This document shows, one piece after another, positions 34,669 to 44,136 of a stretch of 64,000 nucleotides of DNA. The position numbers were made by a program, and so were the translations under genes. The DNA lies in contig JACCEP010000001.1 of assembly GCA_013416395.1 (NCBI GenBank), positions 310,001 to 374,000 of the forward strand, given 5' to 3'. Positions within the stretch are counted from its first letter, which is position 1, and each line of letters starts with the position of its first letter. Source of the DNA: Alcaligenaceae bacterium (GTDB lineage: Bacteria; Pseudomonadota; Gammaproteobacteria; Burkholderiales; Burkholderiaceae_B). The notes below the pieces were generated by a model. The model did not search any database and was not told the DNA's origin. It was given only the letters and a program-made list of their open reading frames with translations.

Positions 34669-35427
34669 TCATGCTGCGGCTTCGCGAGCTCCACCTAAAT
34701 AAATACGACGGATCAAGTCGCTATTTTTGATTTCCTCTGCCGTCCCTTCCCCGCCAATGGTGCCAGCTTCGACCAGATAGCAGTAATCGGCAACCTGAAG
34801 CGCTTCTTTGACCAGTTGCTCCACCAACAAAATAGCGACGCCCCGAGCAGTCAGATCTTTGGCAACGGCAAGAATGCGATGCACTACCAGTGGTGCGAGT
34901 CCGCCTGAAGGCTCGTCCAAAATTAATAACTTGGGATCGCCGATAATGCCCTGGGCAACTGCCAGAATTTGCTGCTGTCCACCACTCAGGCGCGAAGCAA
35001 GTTGTTGTCGTCTTTCGCCTATTTCGGGAAACAACTCGTAGACGCTTTCTAAGCGGCTGCGGTCGCCATGAGGATTTTTAGCGTAGGTTCCTAACAGCAG
35101 GTTGTCTTCCACAGTTAGATTGGTGAAAACGCGATGCCCTTCAAGCACACTTACCAATCCCTGTTGAGCAATGGAGCGCGTATTTGTCCGGGTAATATCC
35201 TGACCGGCAAAGATCACTTTGCCGGCCTTCTTTGGAATGAGGCCTGCGGCAGCATGCAGCATGGTGCTTTTCCCTGCACCGTTGCGGCCCAAAAGCACAA
35301 CAAACTCACCTTGGTGCACCCGGAAGTCCACGCCATGGACGACCTCGGCTTTATCGTAGGCAACATGCAAGCCGGAAACCTCCAACAAGACGGGAGAAGA
35401 AGAATGGACTCGTTGACTCGAAGGCAC
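34669..35427 (-). CDS. livF: Liv-type ABC transporter ATP-binding protein (LivF)
   Basis: 252 residues. Walker A GRNGAGKST, signature SRLSGGQQQILAVAQG, Walker B LLILDEPSGGL, followed by an H-loop-like LVEQL. LivF energises hydrophobic amino acid or amide/urea import, or in this subfamily carboxylate uptake, with LivG. It follows the LivG gene by one base. The pump is flanked by two enolase-superfamily genes. Confidence 0.88.
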   Translation of the reverse strand: MPSSQRVHSSSPVLLEVSGLHVAYDKAEVVHGVDFRVHQGEFVVLLGRNGAGKSTMLHAAAGLIPKKAGKVIFAGQDITRTNTRSIAQQGLVSVLEGHRVFTNLTVEDNLLLGTYAKNPHGDRSRLESVYELFPEIGERRQQLASRLSGGQQQILAVAQGIIGDPKLLILDEPSGGLAPLVVHRILAVAKDLTARGVAILLVEQLVKEALQVADYCYLVEAGTIGGEGTAEEIKNSDLIRRIYLGGAREAAA

Positions 35428-35428
35428 T

Positions 35429-36184
35429 TTACGCTCCCAGATATACGCGAATCACCTCAGGATCATTTCTGACTTCCTCTGGTGTGCCGCTTGCAATGCA
35501 TTTGCCAAGATTAAGTGTGGTGACTTGATCGCTAATGCGAAAAACGAAGTCGGTATGATGCTCCACGATCAGCACGCCCAGCCCAGCCTCGCGCATTGCC
35601 ATCACGATATCCGCCAATTGTTCTATTTCGTGGCCTGTCAGCCCACCTGCGGGTTCATCAAGAAGAATGAAACGGGGCAACATGCACAAACCTCTGGCAA
35701 TTTCCAGGAAACGCTGCTCGGCATGATCCAGCTTACCCGCTGTGGTATTAATGATGTGACCAAGCCCGACACCATGCAAAATCTCTTGCGCGCGGCTCCG
35801 CATTTCGCGTTCTTCTGCTCGCGTGACGCCCAACGCGAACGCAGTTTGCAGAAATCCTGACCGAGTATCTTTCCAACCACCCAGCATGGCATTGTCCACC
35901 GCACTCAGGCTGTCCAGTAATCTGGGCTTTTGGAATGTCCTGGCTATCCCCAAGCCGGCCCGCGCCTGAACAGGCAGCCCGTGTAAAGGCGTGCCGTCTA
36001 TCTTTATGGTGCCACTGTCAATCGCGTAATAGCCGGACAAAAGATTGAGTAGTGTGGTCTTACCACTGCCATTGGGGCCAATGAGCCCATGGATTTCACC
36101 CTCTTTTAATGCAAGCGATACACCATCGACGGCATGTACACCCCCGAAACGCTTCTCGACTGACTGAATTTGTATACCTGGCAT
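35429..36184 (-). CDS. livG: Liv-type ABC transporter ATP-binding protein (LivG) with variant signature
   Basis: 251 residues. Walker A GPNGSGKTT and Walker B FILLDEPAGGL are intact, with an H-loop HHTDFVF. The ABC signature is altered: instead of LSGGQ it reads GKLDHAEQRFLEIARG. Some LivG branches have LPHAEQR-type signatures, so this may be a lineage variant. It is packed between LivM and LivF. It should bind the inner face of LivHM. Confidence 0.85.
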   Translation of the reverse strand: MPGIQIQSVEKRFGGVHAVDGVSLALKEGEIHGLIGPNGSGKTTLLNLLSGYYAIDSGTIKIDGTPLHGLPVQARAGLGIARTFQKPRLLDSLSAVDNAMLGGWKDTRSGFLQTAFALGVTRAEEREMRSRAQEILHGVGLGHIINTTAGKLDHAEQRFLEIARGLCMLPRFILLDEPAGGLTGHEIEQLADIVMAMREAGLGVLIVEHHTDFVFRISDQVTTLNLGKCIASGTPEEVRNDPEVIRVYLGA

Positions 36185-36187
36185 AGG

Positions 36188-37261
36188 TTAGTCTCCCCCG
36201 CGAGCACGAACTAACGATGGCATCCCCGAACCCTCGCCCGGTGTCACCGGCTTTTGAGCCTGCTTATCTTTTTTGATCGCTGCAATTAACCTGGGCAGAT
36301 CGGGACTGACCACCTGCTTTTCTCGATGCTCGGGCCAGAACTTTTCACGGAGCATGGAGACGACACTTCCTACGCCCTCAGGAATGAGCAACACAACGAT
36401 TAACAGCAGGGTCCCGTAGAAGAACTGCCCCCACTGAGCCAGTGCACCCACCAACTCTGGTAACGCCGCCAGAATAATCGTGCCGATGAAAGGGCCCCAC
36501 ATCGATCCCCGGCCGCCGATGACAATACATACAAAAAAGAACAGACTGAGTTCGAAGACGAATGTTTCTGGAGTGATGTAGCTTTGCAGCGTTGCGAACA
36601 ACGCCCCTGCCAACCCAGCAGCCACCCCGCTGAACGTGAAGATACTAAGTTTTATCGTAAAGATAGGCACGCCGACAGCAGCGGCAGCAACATTGCTGTC
36701 TCGAACCGAAATCAACGCCCTACCCCACATGAATCGCACTAGATTCCACGACAGCCAACTGATCAGCGCAGCAAAGCCAAGTACCAACCAATAAAGCCCC
36801 GAAGGCGTGTCAAATGGTGCAGGGAACGAAGGCACAGGCAAGCCGGCCCCGCCGCCTGTCAGCCCATCCTGAGCAAGCGAGAACTCCATAGCCATCATGG
36901 CAAAGGCAATGGTTGCCATGGCGAAATAAAACCCGGGCAATCGCAAGGACGGAAGCCCAAGAAAAAACCCGCATACCCCACCGAGCAAGGCTGAGCACGC
37001 GGTGGCGAGCCACGGGTCAACGTCATAATGCCCTGTAAGTATGGCATAGCAGTATGCACCGATCGACAACAGAGCGACGTGTCCAATAGACAAGATACCC
37101 GCATAGCCAACTGCTAGATTCAAGCCGCAAATCAATACCCAGTATGTACCGATAAGCGTGGCAATATGGAGGTGGTAAGGATTGGCAACCCAGAAAGGTA
37201 AGGTCAGCAGCACAGCTGCCATTACCATAAACCTTCCACTAGTTTTTGAGAGTATGTTCAT
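36188..37261 (-). CDS. livM: Liv-type ABC transporter permease (LivM)
   Basis: 357 residues with about ten hydrophobic helices and the typical LivM segments LNLAVGYAGILSIGHVALLSIGAYCYA, GFYFAMATIAFAMMAMEFSL, and the GGRGSMWGPFIGTIILAALPE motif. It forms the membrane channel with LivH. It overlaps LivH by four bases (ATGA). The C-terminal 45 residues are a basic extension, Lys/Pro-rich. Confidence 0.88.
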   Translation of the reverse strand: MNILSKTSGRFMVMAAVLLTLPFWVANPYHLHIATLIGTYWVLICGLNLAVGYAGILSIGHVALLSIGAYCYAILTGHYDVDPWLATACSALLGGVCGFFLGLPSLRLPGFYFAMATIAFAMMAMEFSLAQDGLTGGGAGLPVPSFPAPFDTPSGLYWLVLGFAALISWLSWNLVRFMWGRALISVRDSNVAAAAVGVPIFTIKLSIFTFSGVAAGLAGALFATLQSYITPETFVFELSLFFFVCIVIGGRGSMWGPFIGTIILAALPELVGALAQWGQFFYGTLLLIVVLLIPEGVGSVVSMLREKFWPEHREKQVVSPDLPRLIAAIKKDKQAQKPVTPGEGSGMPSLVRARGGD

Positions 37262-38118
37262 ACGTGCCTTACCTGTTTACTTCCGAACAAACCTTCTGGT
37301 TTGATAAGGAGAAAAGCCATCAACAACCCAACCGCAATTGTTTGTTGATATTCGCCGCCAAAGAAATAAGTGGCAAAGGTCGAAAGCAACCCCAAGGCCA
37401 GACCGCCCACAATGGCGCCCAGGTTGCTGCCTAGACCGCCGGCAGCCAGCGCGATGAAGCCGTACAGAGTGAGCGTAAGCCCCACAGCAAAATAAGCGAA
37501 GGTCAGCTGTCCGGCTGCAAACCCGACCAATCCACCCAATAGGCCGGCTATCCCGTATGAAAATGCCCTGATCCGATCCGTTGCGATCCCTCGCGCGCGT
37601 GCGGCGAATGGGTCTTCGGCCACAGCAAGAAAGACCTTGCCGAAAAGGGTGTAGCGATAGAAGCAATCGAGCGCCAACGCAACCAGCACCACCGACCCAA
37701 TTACCAACCAGTACTTTTGATCCCATACCCCCGCTGTGTAGTCTTGCTCCAGCAATCGAGGAAATGCGCGTGGCTCGGTTCCCCACCACAAGCCCACCGC
37801 CTGCTGCACGATGGTAGCTAGGGCTAGAGTGCTAAGCAGCCACAGATGCTCCTGCGAGCGAGCCAGGATGCGACGGATCGCTATGAGCTCCGTTAAAATG
37901 CCAAATACAATGGCCACAGCAATAGCGCCCAGCAGACCAACAACTTTGGGAAGACCAAGATCTCCTATCAGAAACGCGCCAGCCACGCTGCTCACCATAA
38001 AAATGTGACCAGTCGTGATGCTCAAAACTTTTGACGTTGAATACATGACGTTGTACGCGAGCGCAGCGGCAGCGTACAGAGATCCGATTGCAAGTCCAAT
38101 GACCAAAACACCAAGCAT
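37258..38118 (-). CDS. livH: Liv-type ABC transporter permease (LivH)
   Basis: 286 residues with about eight hydrophobic helices. LivH motifs are GLAIGSLYAAAALAYNVMYS and ALAAGGLGSNLGAIVGGLALGL. The start at 38118 was preferred over a start at 38133 because AAGGAG lies seven bases before it. It overlaps LivM by four bases. Confidence 0.88.
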   Translation of the reverse strand: MLGVLVIGLAIGSLYAAAALAYNVMYSTSKVLSITTGHIFMVSSVAGAFLIGDLGLPKVVGLLGAIAVAIVFGILTELIAIRRILARSQEHLWLLSTLALATIVQQAVGLWWGTEPRAFPRLLEQDYTAGVWDQKYWLVIGSVVLVALALDCFYRYTLFGKVFLAVAEDPFAARARGIATDRIRAFSYGIAGLLGGLVGFAAGQLTFAYFAVGLTLTLYGFIALAAGGLGSNLGAIVGGLALGLLSTFATYFFGGEYQQTIAVGLLMAFLLIKPEGLFGSKQVRHV

Positions 38119-38197
38119 GTGAACTCCTTGCACGGGTGCGTAGACGGACCGCGCTGCTCCGGCTTTTTGAAACGAGCCGGCAACAGGCGGTAATTAA

Positions 38198-39391
38198 CTA
38201 CGGAGCGATCTGGAAGCTGCCATCATCAAACGTATTGGCAAGATTCAGCACCATGGCGTCATCGGGAAATCCATTATGGCTTTCAGGTGACCAGGTATAG
38301 GTGGCGTACGCACCTTTGAAGTCTTTCGTACCCTCAAGCACCTTCTTGACCTCTTCCGGATCTGTGCTGCCTCCCGTTGTCTTCACGACGTGCTCAATAA
38401 TCTTGACCGTGTCATAGCCGAGGGCAACCCACCAGAAGGTGAAATTGATTTTTTCGGTACCAAGCGCCGGACGGATCTCGTCCATCAGCTTTTGCGTGGC
38501 TTCTGGAAGCTTCCCGTCCTTATAGGTCGTGCTCACATAGCCAGCAGCAAACGTGTTGTCCCAGTATTGTGGTTTGTTGAGCAGGTCGCGAATGGGCGAG
38601 CCCATCAGCGCCGGATGACCGACTATGGGTACATCCCACTGCATATCTCCGCGGGCATTCAGGATACGTGCTAGCAGTCCCGTCGACGCGGACCAGGGCA
38701 TCAAGACATCGGCCCCTGCCTCTCGAGCCTTCTTTATTTCGTCGTCTACGCTGGTTTTGTTGGGATCAATTAGCACGGAGTAAACAGGCTTGATGCCATC
38801 TTTTTCCAGAAGCTGCGCCGCGCGCTTGGCCGAAGACGCACCGTAACCTGTAGTGTCGCCAATTACCGCTATCTTTTTATGATTGAGCTTCTCAATGGCA
38901 TAGCGATTGGCCGAACTGATCCACTGTTCATTGGTATTGATTACGCGAAATGCGTAGGGATACTTCTTGGGATCAGTCAGCTCATCCACCGTGCCGATAA
39001 TCAGGTTAGGAATTTTGGCGCGTGTGAGGATAGGTACCGTCGCCAACGACTCGCCTGAGTTCACAGGCCCGATGATAAACGCCACTTTCTCACTGAAAGC
39101 GAGTTCCTTGGCGAAGTTTACGGCTTTGGTGGGATCACCTACTGTATCGCGCGTAATTAACTCAAGCTTCCGACCCTCAACCCCGCCCGCCTTGTTGATT
39201 TGATCAACTGCAAACTGCACACCCGCATTCTCGGCAATCGCGGCAGATGACAAAGGGCCGGTCAGCGACGAGAGCCAGCCAATCTTAATGGGCCCTTCTT
39301 CTTTCGCCTGCGCCGTAGCAACACCCAGAACCAGTGCCAGTGTCGCAGCGCCTTGTACGGCCAGCGTAAATTTTCTGAAAAAATGTCTCAT
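38198..39391 (-). CDS. ABC transporter substrate-binding protein (LivK family)
   Basis: 397 residues. Signal peptide at about 1-29 (MRHFFRKFTLAVQGAATLAL... AQA). The mature protein begins KIGWLSSLTGPLSSAAIAENAGVQFAVDQINKAGGVEGRKL, the usual opening of LivK/branched-chain-type receptors, and the FIIGPVNSGESLATVPILTRAKIPNLIIG and VWSASTG-like inner segments match the fold. It delivers a solute to LivHMGF. The start at 39391 is preceded by GGAGAACAGG; an upstream frame adds 29 residues without signal features. It is the first Liv gene after the second enolase-superfamily gene. Confidence 0.88.
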   Translation of the reverse strand: MRHFFRKFTLAVQGAATLALVLGVATAQAKEEGPIKIGWLSSLTGPLSSAAIAENAGVQFAVDQINKAGGVEGRKLELITRDTVGDPTKAVNFAKELAFSEKVAFIIGPVNSGESLATVPILTRAKIPNLIIGTVDELTDPKKYPYAFRVINTNEQWISSANRYAIEKLNHKKIAVIGDTTGYGASSAKRAAQLLEKDGIKPVYSVLIDPNKTSVDDEIKKAREAGADVLMPWSASTGLLARILNARGDMQWDVPIVGHPALMGSPIRDLLNKPQYWDNTFAAGYVSTTYKDGKLPEATQKLMDEIRPALGTEKINFTFWWVALGYDTVKIIEHVVKTTGGSTDPEEVKKVLEGTKDFKGAYATYTWSPESHNGFPDDAMVLNLANTFDDGSFQIAP

Positions 39392-39426
39392 CCTGTTCTC
39401 CTTGATATGTTTTTTATAATTCACAC

Positions 39427-40548
39427 TCAGGCGCCAAGCTTGGGGCCAGGGATTCGATAACGGTCTATCCGGTTCCAATCAAAGGTAAAGCCAGCTCCTG
39501 GACGATCTGGAACCCTGATCATCCCATCGCTCTCAACCACCATTTCTTCGTTAAAAAGACGCGCAAACCAGGGCATATGCTCACACCATGTCGCGTTGGC
39601 TGCCGAAGCCACGATATGCAAACTATGTTCGGTAAATATGTGCGGCGATACAGGTAGGTCCAACGCTGCAAGATATCGCACCGCCTTGAGCATTTCGGTA
39701 TACCCACCCATCCGCTGCAAATCGGGCATAAAGACTGACGCCGCCTTGTTCTGCACCATGCGCTTTATCCCATTGCTCGTATATTCGGTTTCTGCGCTGG
39801 CGATGGGTGTATCAAGTTTGCGAACCAGCATCGCAGCAGCGTCATCATCCCAAGTCGGAACGGGTTCCTCAAACCAAGCTAGCCCAAATCGGCCCAGTTC
39901 CTTACCCAGCTTAAGCGCCTGTGCTGCCGTCAAGCCTTGATTGGCGTCAGCCATCAGTGTGACCCCTTCTCCAATCGTTGAGCGCACTGCTTCAACCCTG
40001 GCAATATCGTCTCGCCAATCAGGCGATCCAAGTCGCATTTTCATGGCCTTAAACCCTTGAGCCACGAAGCCCTGTGCTTCTTCGCACAATTCGTCCTTAC
40101 TCGAAGACAGCCAGAGCCCCCCACTGGCGTAAACAGGAACGCGTTCGCGATAGGTGCCAAATAGCTGATGCAGAGGACTATTGGCGGCCTTGCCGATGAT
40201 GTCCCAGCAGGCAATGTCTATGGGGTTGTACGCCAGTACGGAAACCCCACTCTGCCCGTAAAAATTACAGCTACGAATGAAGTCATGCCATAGCGCCTGC
40301 ACATCATGTGGATTCCGATTTATGACTAGCGACGCCATGGACTCCGTAAATTGTGCAATGGCCGCTAATCGGGCTGGATCGAAACAAAAGCCATAGCCTT
40401 CTCCCTTAATTCCAGCGTCTGTCTCAAGTGTGACAAGAAGACAGCACACAGACGATATTTCGTGAATGGAAGTCTTGAGCGTTCGTTCAAGCGGTAGCGC
40501 CACCAACGTGGTTTTCAGGGCTGTAATACGTATATCCAAAGACACCAC
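39427..40548 (-). CDS. Mandelate racemase/muconate lactonizing enzyme family protein 2
   Basis: 373 residues of the enolase superfamily, opening the probable operon. Barrel motifs are the K-M-R (MKMRLG), metal ligands in LMADANQG (Asp), WFEEPV (Glu) and ASAETEY (Glu), and VSPHIFTEHSLHI. The K-x-R variant differs from the other enzyme's K-x-H, so the two probably act on different stereochemistry or substrates. The best start is GTG 40548 (or 40545), with GAGGAG five bases upstream. It precedes LivK by 35 bases and follows the IclR gene. Confidence 0.82.
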   Translation of the reverse strand: MVSLDIRITALKTTLVALPLERTLKTSIHEISSVCCLLVTLETDAGIKGEGYGFCFDPARLAAIAQFTESMASLVINRNPHDVQALWHDFIRSCNFYGQSGVSVLAYNPIDIACWDIIGKAANSPLHQLFGTYRERVPVYASGGLWLSSSKDELCEEAQGFVAQGFKAMKMRLGSPDWRDDIARVEAVRSTIGEGVTLMADANQGLTAAQALKLGKELGRFGLAWFEEPVPTWDDDAAAMLVRKLDTPIASAETEYTSNGIKRMVQNKAASVFMPDLQRMGGYTEMLKAVRYLAALDLPVSPHIFTEHSLHIVASAANATWCEHMPWFARLFNEEMVVESDGMIRVPDRPGAGFTFDWNRIDRYRIPGPKLGA

Positions 40549-40739
40549 ATCTACTCCTCGGTTGAGTAACGGGCGTGCTCTAGCTGATCTAAAGCAACAC
40601 CATCTGGAATCGTTTAATACCTGCTCTTTGTACTTGTGCCTTTGTCGTCGCTGGATACGCTTGACGTGGCAAATCAACAGAAACTTCACTCTATCTTTTG
40701 CTCGAATTACCGCAATGCCGTCACTTCACGTTGTTCTTG

Positions 40740-41660
40740 CTATATGTCTTCCTGGCCATTACACATCGCTAGGGCCGGCTCCCGCTTCCGCGCTTTCCCG
40801 GACGAAAAAGACACCTCTGCGCCTGCAAACACACTTAGCTCCCTAAGTGCAGACGACTGAAAAGGCATCAGGCGCGCACAGTTGGAGAGCTCCTGCGATA
40901 CCCGCTCGGTTGACTCGGCATCCAGTTGAGCAGAGTGCCCGGTTACCACTATGCAACCCAACACATTTCCGTCTTCATCCGAATAGTTGGCCGCAACAGC
41001 GGTCAGGCCATCGTAGAACTCATCGCGAACAGTAATCACGCCTACTTTCTTGGCCGCTTCGAGGTTTTCAGAAAGCGCTTGCCATGTGCGCAATGTTTGA
41101 TCGGTGAACGCCTGATACGGTTCAGGGCCCAGCAACTTTCTTCTTGTTTCGACGTCCAGAGATAGCAATAATGACTTGCCGGGCCCTGATGCGTGCAAAG
41201 GCCCACTAAGCCATGGCTCGTAGTAAGGGCTTAGGGAACCAGGCGCCTGAATCACATCAAGCACCAGACGTTCACCGCCGAAGAACACCACCAACACAAC
41301 CGTGCTGGCTAATTGGGTAGACAACTGTCTCAACAAGTGTGCTGATTCACGCCGAAACTGCTCAAGAGGATGCCGCAAAGACAAGGGCCTCATCGCCTTA
41401 GGCGAGGCCAAATACCGCTTACCGTCGCCAATGCGCAAGACTTGGCGGGCCGCTTCAAGCGCACGCAGAAGGCGCAGTGTGGTGCTTTGATCTAGCTCTA
41501 CACGCCCAGCGACTTCACCCAGAGACATAGGCTGCCTTGCTGACAGCAGCACGTCCATCACAGCCAGCCCACGCAACAACGTTCCAGCCAGCGCTGGGCT
41601 GCGCTGCCCGTTTATAGATTCCGACATATCGTTGGCATTCTGAACAACATTTTTTACCAT
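40740..41660 (-). CDS. IclR family transcriptional regulator 2
   Basis: 306 residues. N-terminal helix-turn-helix at about 28-85 (LAVMDVLLSARQPMSLGEVAGRVELDQSTTLRLLRALE), then the IclR effector domain at about 110-265 and an extra basic C-terminal tail. The gene lies 191 bases upstream of the enolase-superfamily operon and in the same direction, so it may control that operon. No IclR-like palindrome was recognised near it by eye. Confidence 0.85.
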   Translation of the reverse strand: MVKNVVQNANDMSESINGQRSPALAGTLLRGLAVMDVLLSARQPMSLGEVAGRVELDQSTTLRLLRALEAARQVLRIGDGKRYLASPKAMRPLSLRHPLEQFRRESAHLLRQLSTQLASTVVLVVFFGGERLVLDVIQAPGSLSPYYEPWLSGPLHASGPGKSLLLSLDVETRRKLLGPEPYQAFTDQTLRTWQALSENLEAAKKVGVITVRDEFYDGLTAVAANYSDEDGNVLGCIVVTGHSAQLDAESTERVSQELSNCARLMPFQSSALRELSVFAGAEVSFSSGKARKREPALAMCNGQEDI

Positions 41661-41881
41661 TTTGCTATCTTCAATTCATTAACGCTTTGATCGATGAACG
41701 CCAGGTCTCGCGGCGCGATTCGGTGAATAACCGCACCCAGAGCAGCTCCGCCGCCGTATAGGTATGCTTTGTCCCCGCGCCCAGCAATGAAATTCTCATG
41801 CCTGTCTCCTGATGTCACCAAGAGGAGCCGGTAGCCCCTTACATAAAGTTCGGCCATCACGCCTAAAACTTGCTCCCATAT

Positions 41882-42069
41882 TTATCCTGCCGACGCGTAG
41901 GAAGTTTTGACAACGGTATAAAACTCGGCGGCATATCGACCCTGCTCACGAGGACCATAAGAAGAGCTTTTGCGTCCGCCGAACGGAAGGTGAGAATCCA
42001 GGCAGGGATAGCGATCGGAAAGTTCCAGGGCGTGATCACGCCCACAATGCCCACGGGCTCCCATGTCAT
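41882..42069 (-). pseudogene. Internally deleted aldehyde dehydrogenase remnant
   Basis: Reading on the minus strand, 42069 down to about 41998 encodes EPVGIVGVITPWNFPIAIPAW, the start of the NAD-binding domain of ketoglutarate-semialdehyde-type ALDHs (near residue 150). In a different frame, 41989 down to 41882 encodes LPFGGRKSSSYGPREQGRYA and the rest of the C terminus (near residue 450) with a normal stop. About 300 residues including the catalytic Cys and Glu are missing, and the two parts are out of frame by two bases. It is a scar, not a functional gene. Between the ThDP enzyme and IclR genes. Confidence 0.75.
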
Positions 42070-42101
42070 AACGTTTTTTCATCGCTGTCCCTGCCGGTAA
42101 G

Positions 42102-43796
42102 TTAGCGCCCAGCCGCGATAGCGGCTTCGCGCAAGCTCGTAAGCGTGTACGAAGGATTAATTGCCTCCGGATCGATAAAACAATGGATGATAGAAGGCTT
42201 GCCTGATGCCCGAGCACGCTCAAAAGCCGGCGCAAACTCTTCGGTTCGTTCAACCCGCTCGCCGTGGCCACCAAATGCAGTTGCATAAAGAGCAAAGTCC
42301 GGGTTCTTTAACGTCGTGCCACTAATACGCCCGGGGTATTCGCGCTCCTGATGCATACGTATGGTGCCGAACATGGCGTTATCGACAATAATCACGATGA
42401 TGGGAAGGTCGTACTGAACGGCTGTCGCAAATTCTTGGCCGTGCATCATAAAACAGCCATCGCCGGCAAACGCCACAACCATACGTTCGGGTAAAACTCG
42501 CTTCGCGCCCACTGCTGCTGGCACGCCATAGCCCATGGATCCGGAGGTCGGCGCCAACTGGCTGCCAAACTTCGTAAAATGATGGAAGCGATGGACCCAG
42601 GTGGCATAGTTACCGGCACCATTACAGATAATGGCGTCTTCGGGCAGCACATTATTCAGATAATCCATCACCTCAGCCATTTGCAGTGATCCTGGCGAAT
42701 GGATTCCCTTGGTATCGCTCCATGCCTCGTATGCCTCACGTGCACGCGCACGATATTCACTTCGTGATTGCGATGGGGTCACATCCAGCTTATCCAGCTC
42801 TCTCACGAATAAGGCAGGCGCAGTATTGATGGCCAGATCAGGCTGATAGACCCTGCCAAGCTCGGACGGATCAGGATGCACATGCACCAGTGTTTGGTCA
42901 CAAACGGGAATATCAAGCAGGCTGTAATTCTGGCTAGGTACTTCAGACAGGCGACTGCCAATCAAGAGCAATAGGTCAGACTCCTTTACCAACTCCACAA
43001 GCTTGGGGTTGGGTCCAAACCCGAGATCACCGGCAAAGCTTATGTGATTAACCGGAAAAAGCATCTGTCGGCGCAAGGATACAGTTACCGGAATGTCCCA
43101 TTTGGCAGCGATGTCTGCAAATTTTTTTACTGACGCTTCCGTCCAGCGCGATCCGCCCAACACAACTAGCGGCTTCTTGGCCCTGACAAGCAATGCCCGC
43201 AAATCATTCATTTGCTCGGCGCCCGGATAAGACTCGACAGCTTGCGCAGGCCGGGCATCCTTAACCGAGGCTGTATCAACCAACATGTCTTCGGGCAGCG
43301 CGATTACTACAGGTCCGGGACGCCCTGATATCGATAAATGAACCGCGCGGGAGACAATTTCGGGGATACGTGCCGCGTCGTCAATTTCTGTAGCCCACTT
43401 TGCCATGGGCTTAAATACGGCACGGTAATCCAGTTCTTGCAAGGCATCGCGCTCACGTACACGCCGTTCGACCTGCCCCACAAAAACCAGTAGCGGCGTT
43501 GAGTCGTGATAAGCAATATGCACGCCGGATGCTGCATTGGTGGCACCTGGTGCCCGTGTCACAAAACAGGCGGCAGGTCGTCCGGTCAGTTTGCCATGCG
43601 CCTCGGCCATCATCGCTGCACCACCCTCCTGCCGGCATACCGTGAGCTTGAAATCGGTTTCGTGCAAAGCGTCTAACACAGCCAGAAAGCTTTCTCCTGG
43701 CACACAGAAAACATGATCTATGCCATGGATGCGAAGCTGATCAACAAGAATTTGTCCGCCCGTGCGTTGCGGGGGAGGCAAAGATGCATTGTTCAT
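42102..43796 (-). CDS. Thiamine-diphosphate-dependent enzyme, acetolactate-synthase-like
   Basis: 564 residues with the three ThDP domains. N-terminal PYR domain: FCVPGESFLAVLDAL with the activating Glu in ES, CRQEGGAAMMAEAHGKLTG. C-terminal PP domain: GDGCFMMHGQEFATAVQYD with the GDG-x25-N motif (VDNAMFG). These enzymes decarboxylate or carboligate 2-oxo acids. The family includes acetolactate synthases, sulfoacetaldehyde and glyoxylate carboligases; the substrate is unclear. It is not coupled to a regulatory IlvH subunit, so it is catabolic. A remnant ALDH follows. Confidence 0.85.
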   Translation of the reverse strand: MNNASLPPPQRTGGQILVDQLRIHGIDHVFCVPGESFLAVLDALHETDFKLTVCRQEGGAAMMAEAHGKLTGRPAACFVTRAPGATNAASGVHIAYHDSTPLLVFVGQVERRVRERDALQELDYRAVFKPMAKWATEIDDAARIPEIVSRAVHLSISGRPGPVVIALPEDMLVDTASVKDARPAQAVESYPGAEQMNDLRALLVRAKKPLVVLGGSRWTEASVKKFADIAAKWDIPVTVSLRRQMLFPVNHISFAGDLGFGPNPKLVELVKESDLLLLIGSRLSEVPSQNYSLLDIPVCDQTLVHVHPDPSELGRVYQPDLAINTAPALFVRELDKLDVTPSQSRSEYRARAREAYEAWSDTKGIHSPGSLQMAEVMDYLNNVLPEDAIICNGAGNYATWVHRFHHFTKFGSQLAPTSGSMGYGVPAAVGAKRVLPERMVVAFAGDGCFMMHGQEFATAVQYDLPIIVIIVDNAMFGTIRMHQEREYPGRISGTTLKNPDFALYATAFGGHGERVERTEEFAPAFERARASGKPSIIHCFIDPEAINPSYTLTSLREAAIAAGR

Positions 43797-44136
43797 TATT
43801 TGGCCCCGTGTATTATTTTTGGCGCTGACTTGGAACGTACTGCATGAGTATCATCATGGAACACAGTTTCAATTAATGCAAGTAAGTTTTCGCACAATGA
43901 AATAAATTAATCAGACAGCGCAAGTACATCACATCCAACATCAACAGCGTTGCGCACGGCGCCCCGCTCGTTGTATGGATGCTGGCCAAGCGCTGTAAGT
44001 AAGCACAGGAATATCGAAACAGTATCAATCGACCGAACTTTACTATTGGCCGAAAACGGTAGATGAGCCTATTGTTAGGTTTCACGCCATACGCCCATGC
44101 CAACATCAGGCAATCACGAACATGGAGAATCACACA
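43797..44136. other. Divergent intergenic region
   Basis: 340 bases between the ThDP enzyme start (-) and the SDR start (+). TGGAAC occurs twice near 43830 and 43857. It should contain promoters for both genes. One minus-strand open stretch of 54 codons ends at 43907 but has no recognisable homology. Confidence 0.5.

Noticed and set aside
43907-44076. 54-codon minus-strand frame ending VGCDVLALSD
   Set aside because: It looks protein-like but has no recognisable family, ribosome site or start, and chance open frames of this length are common.
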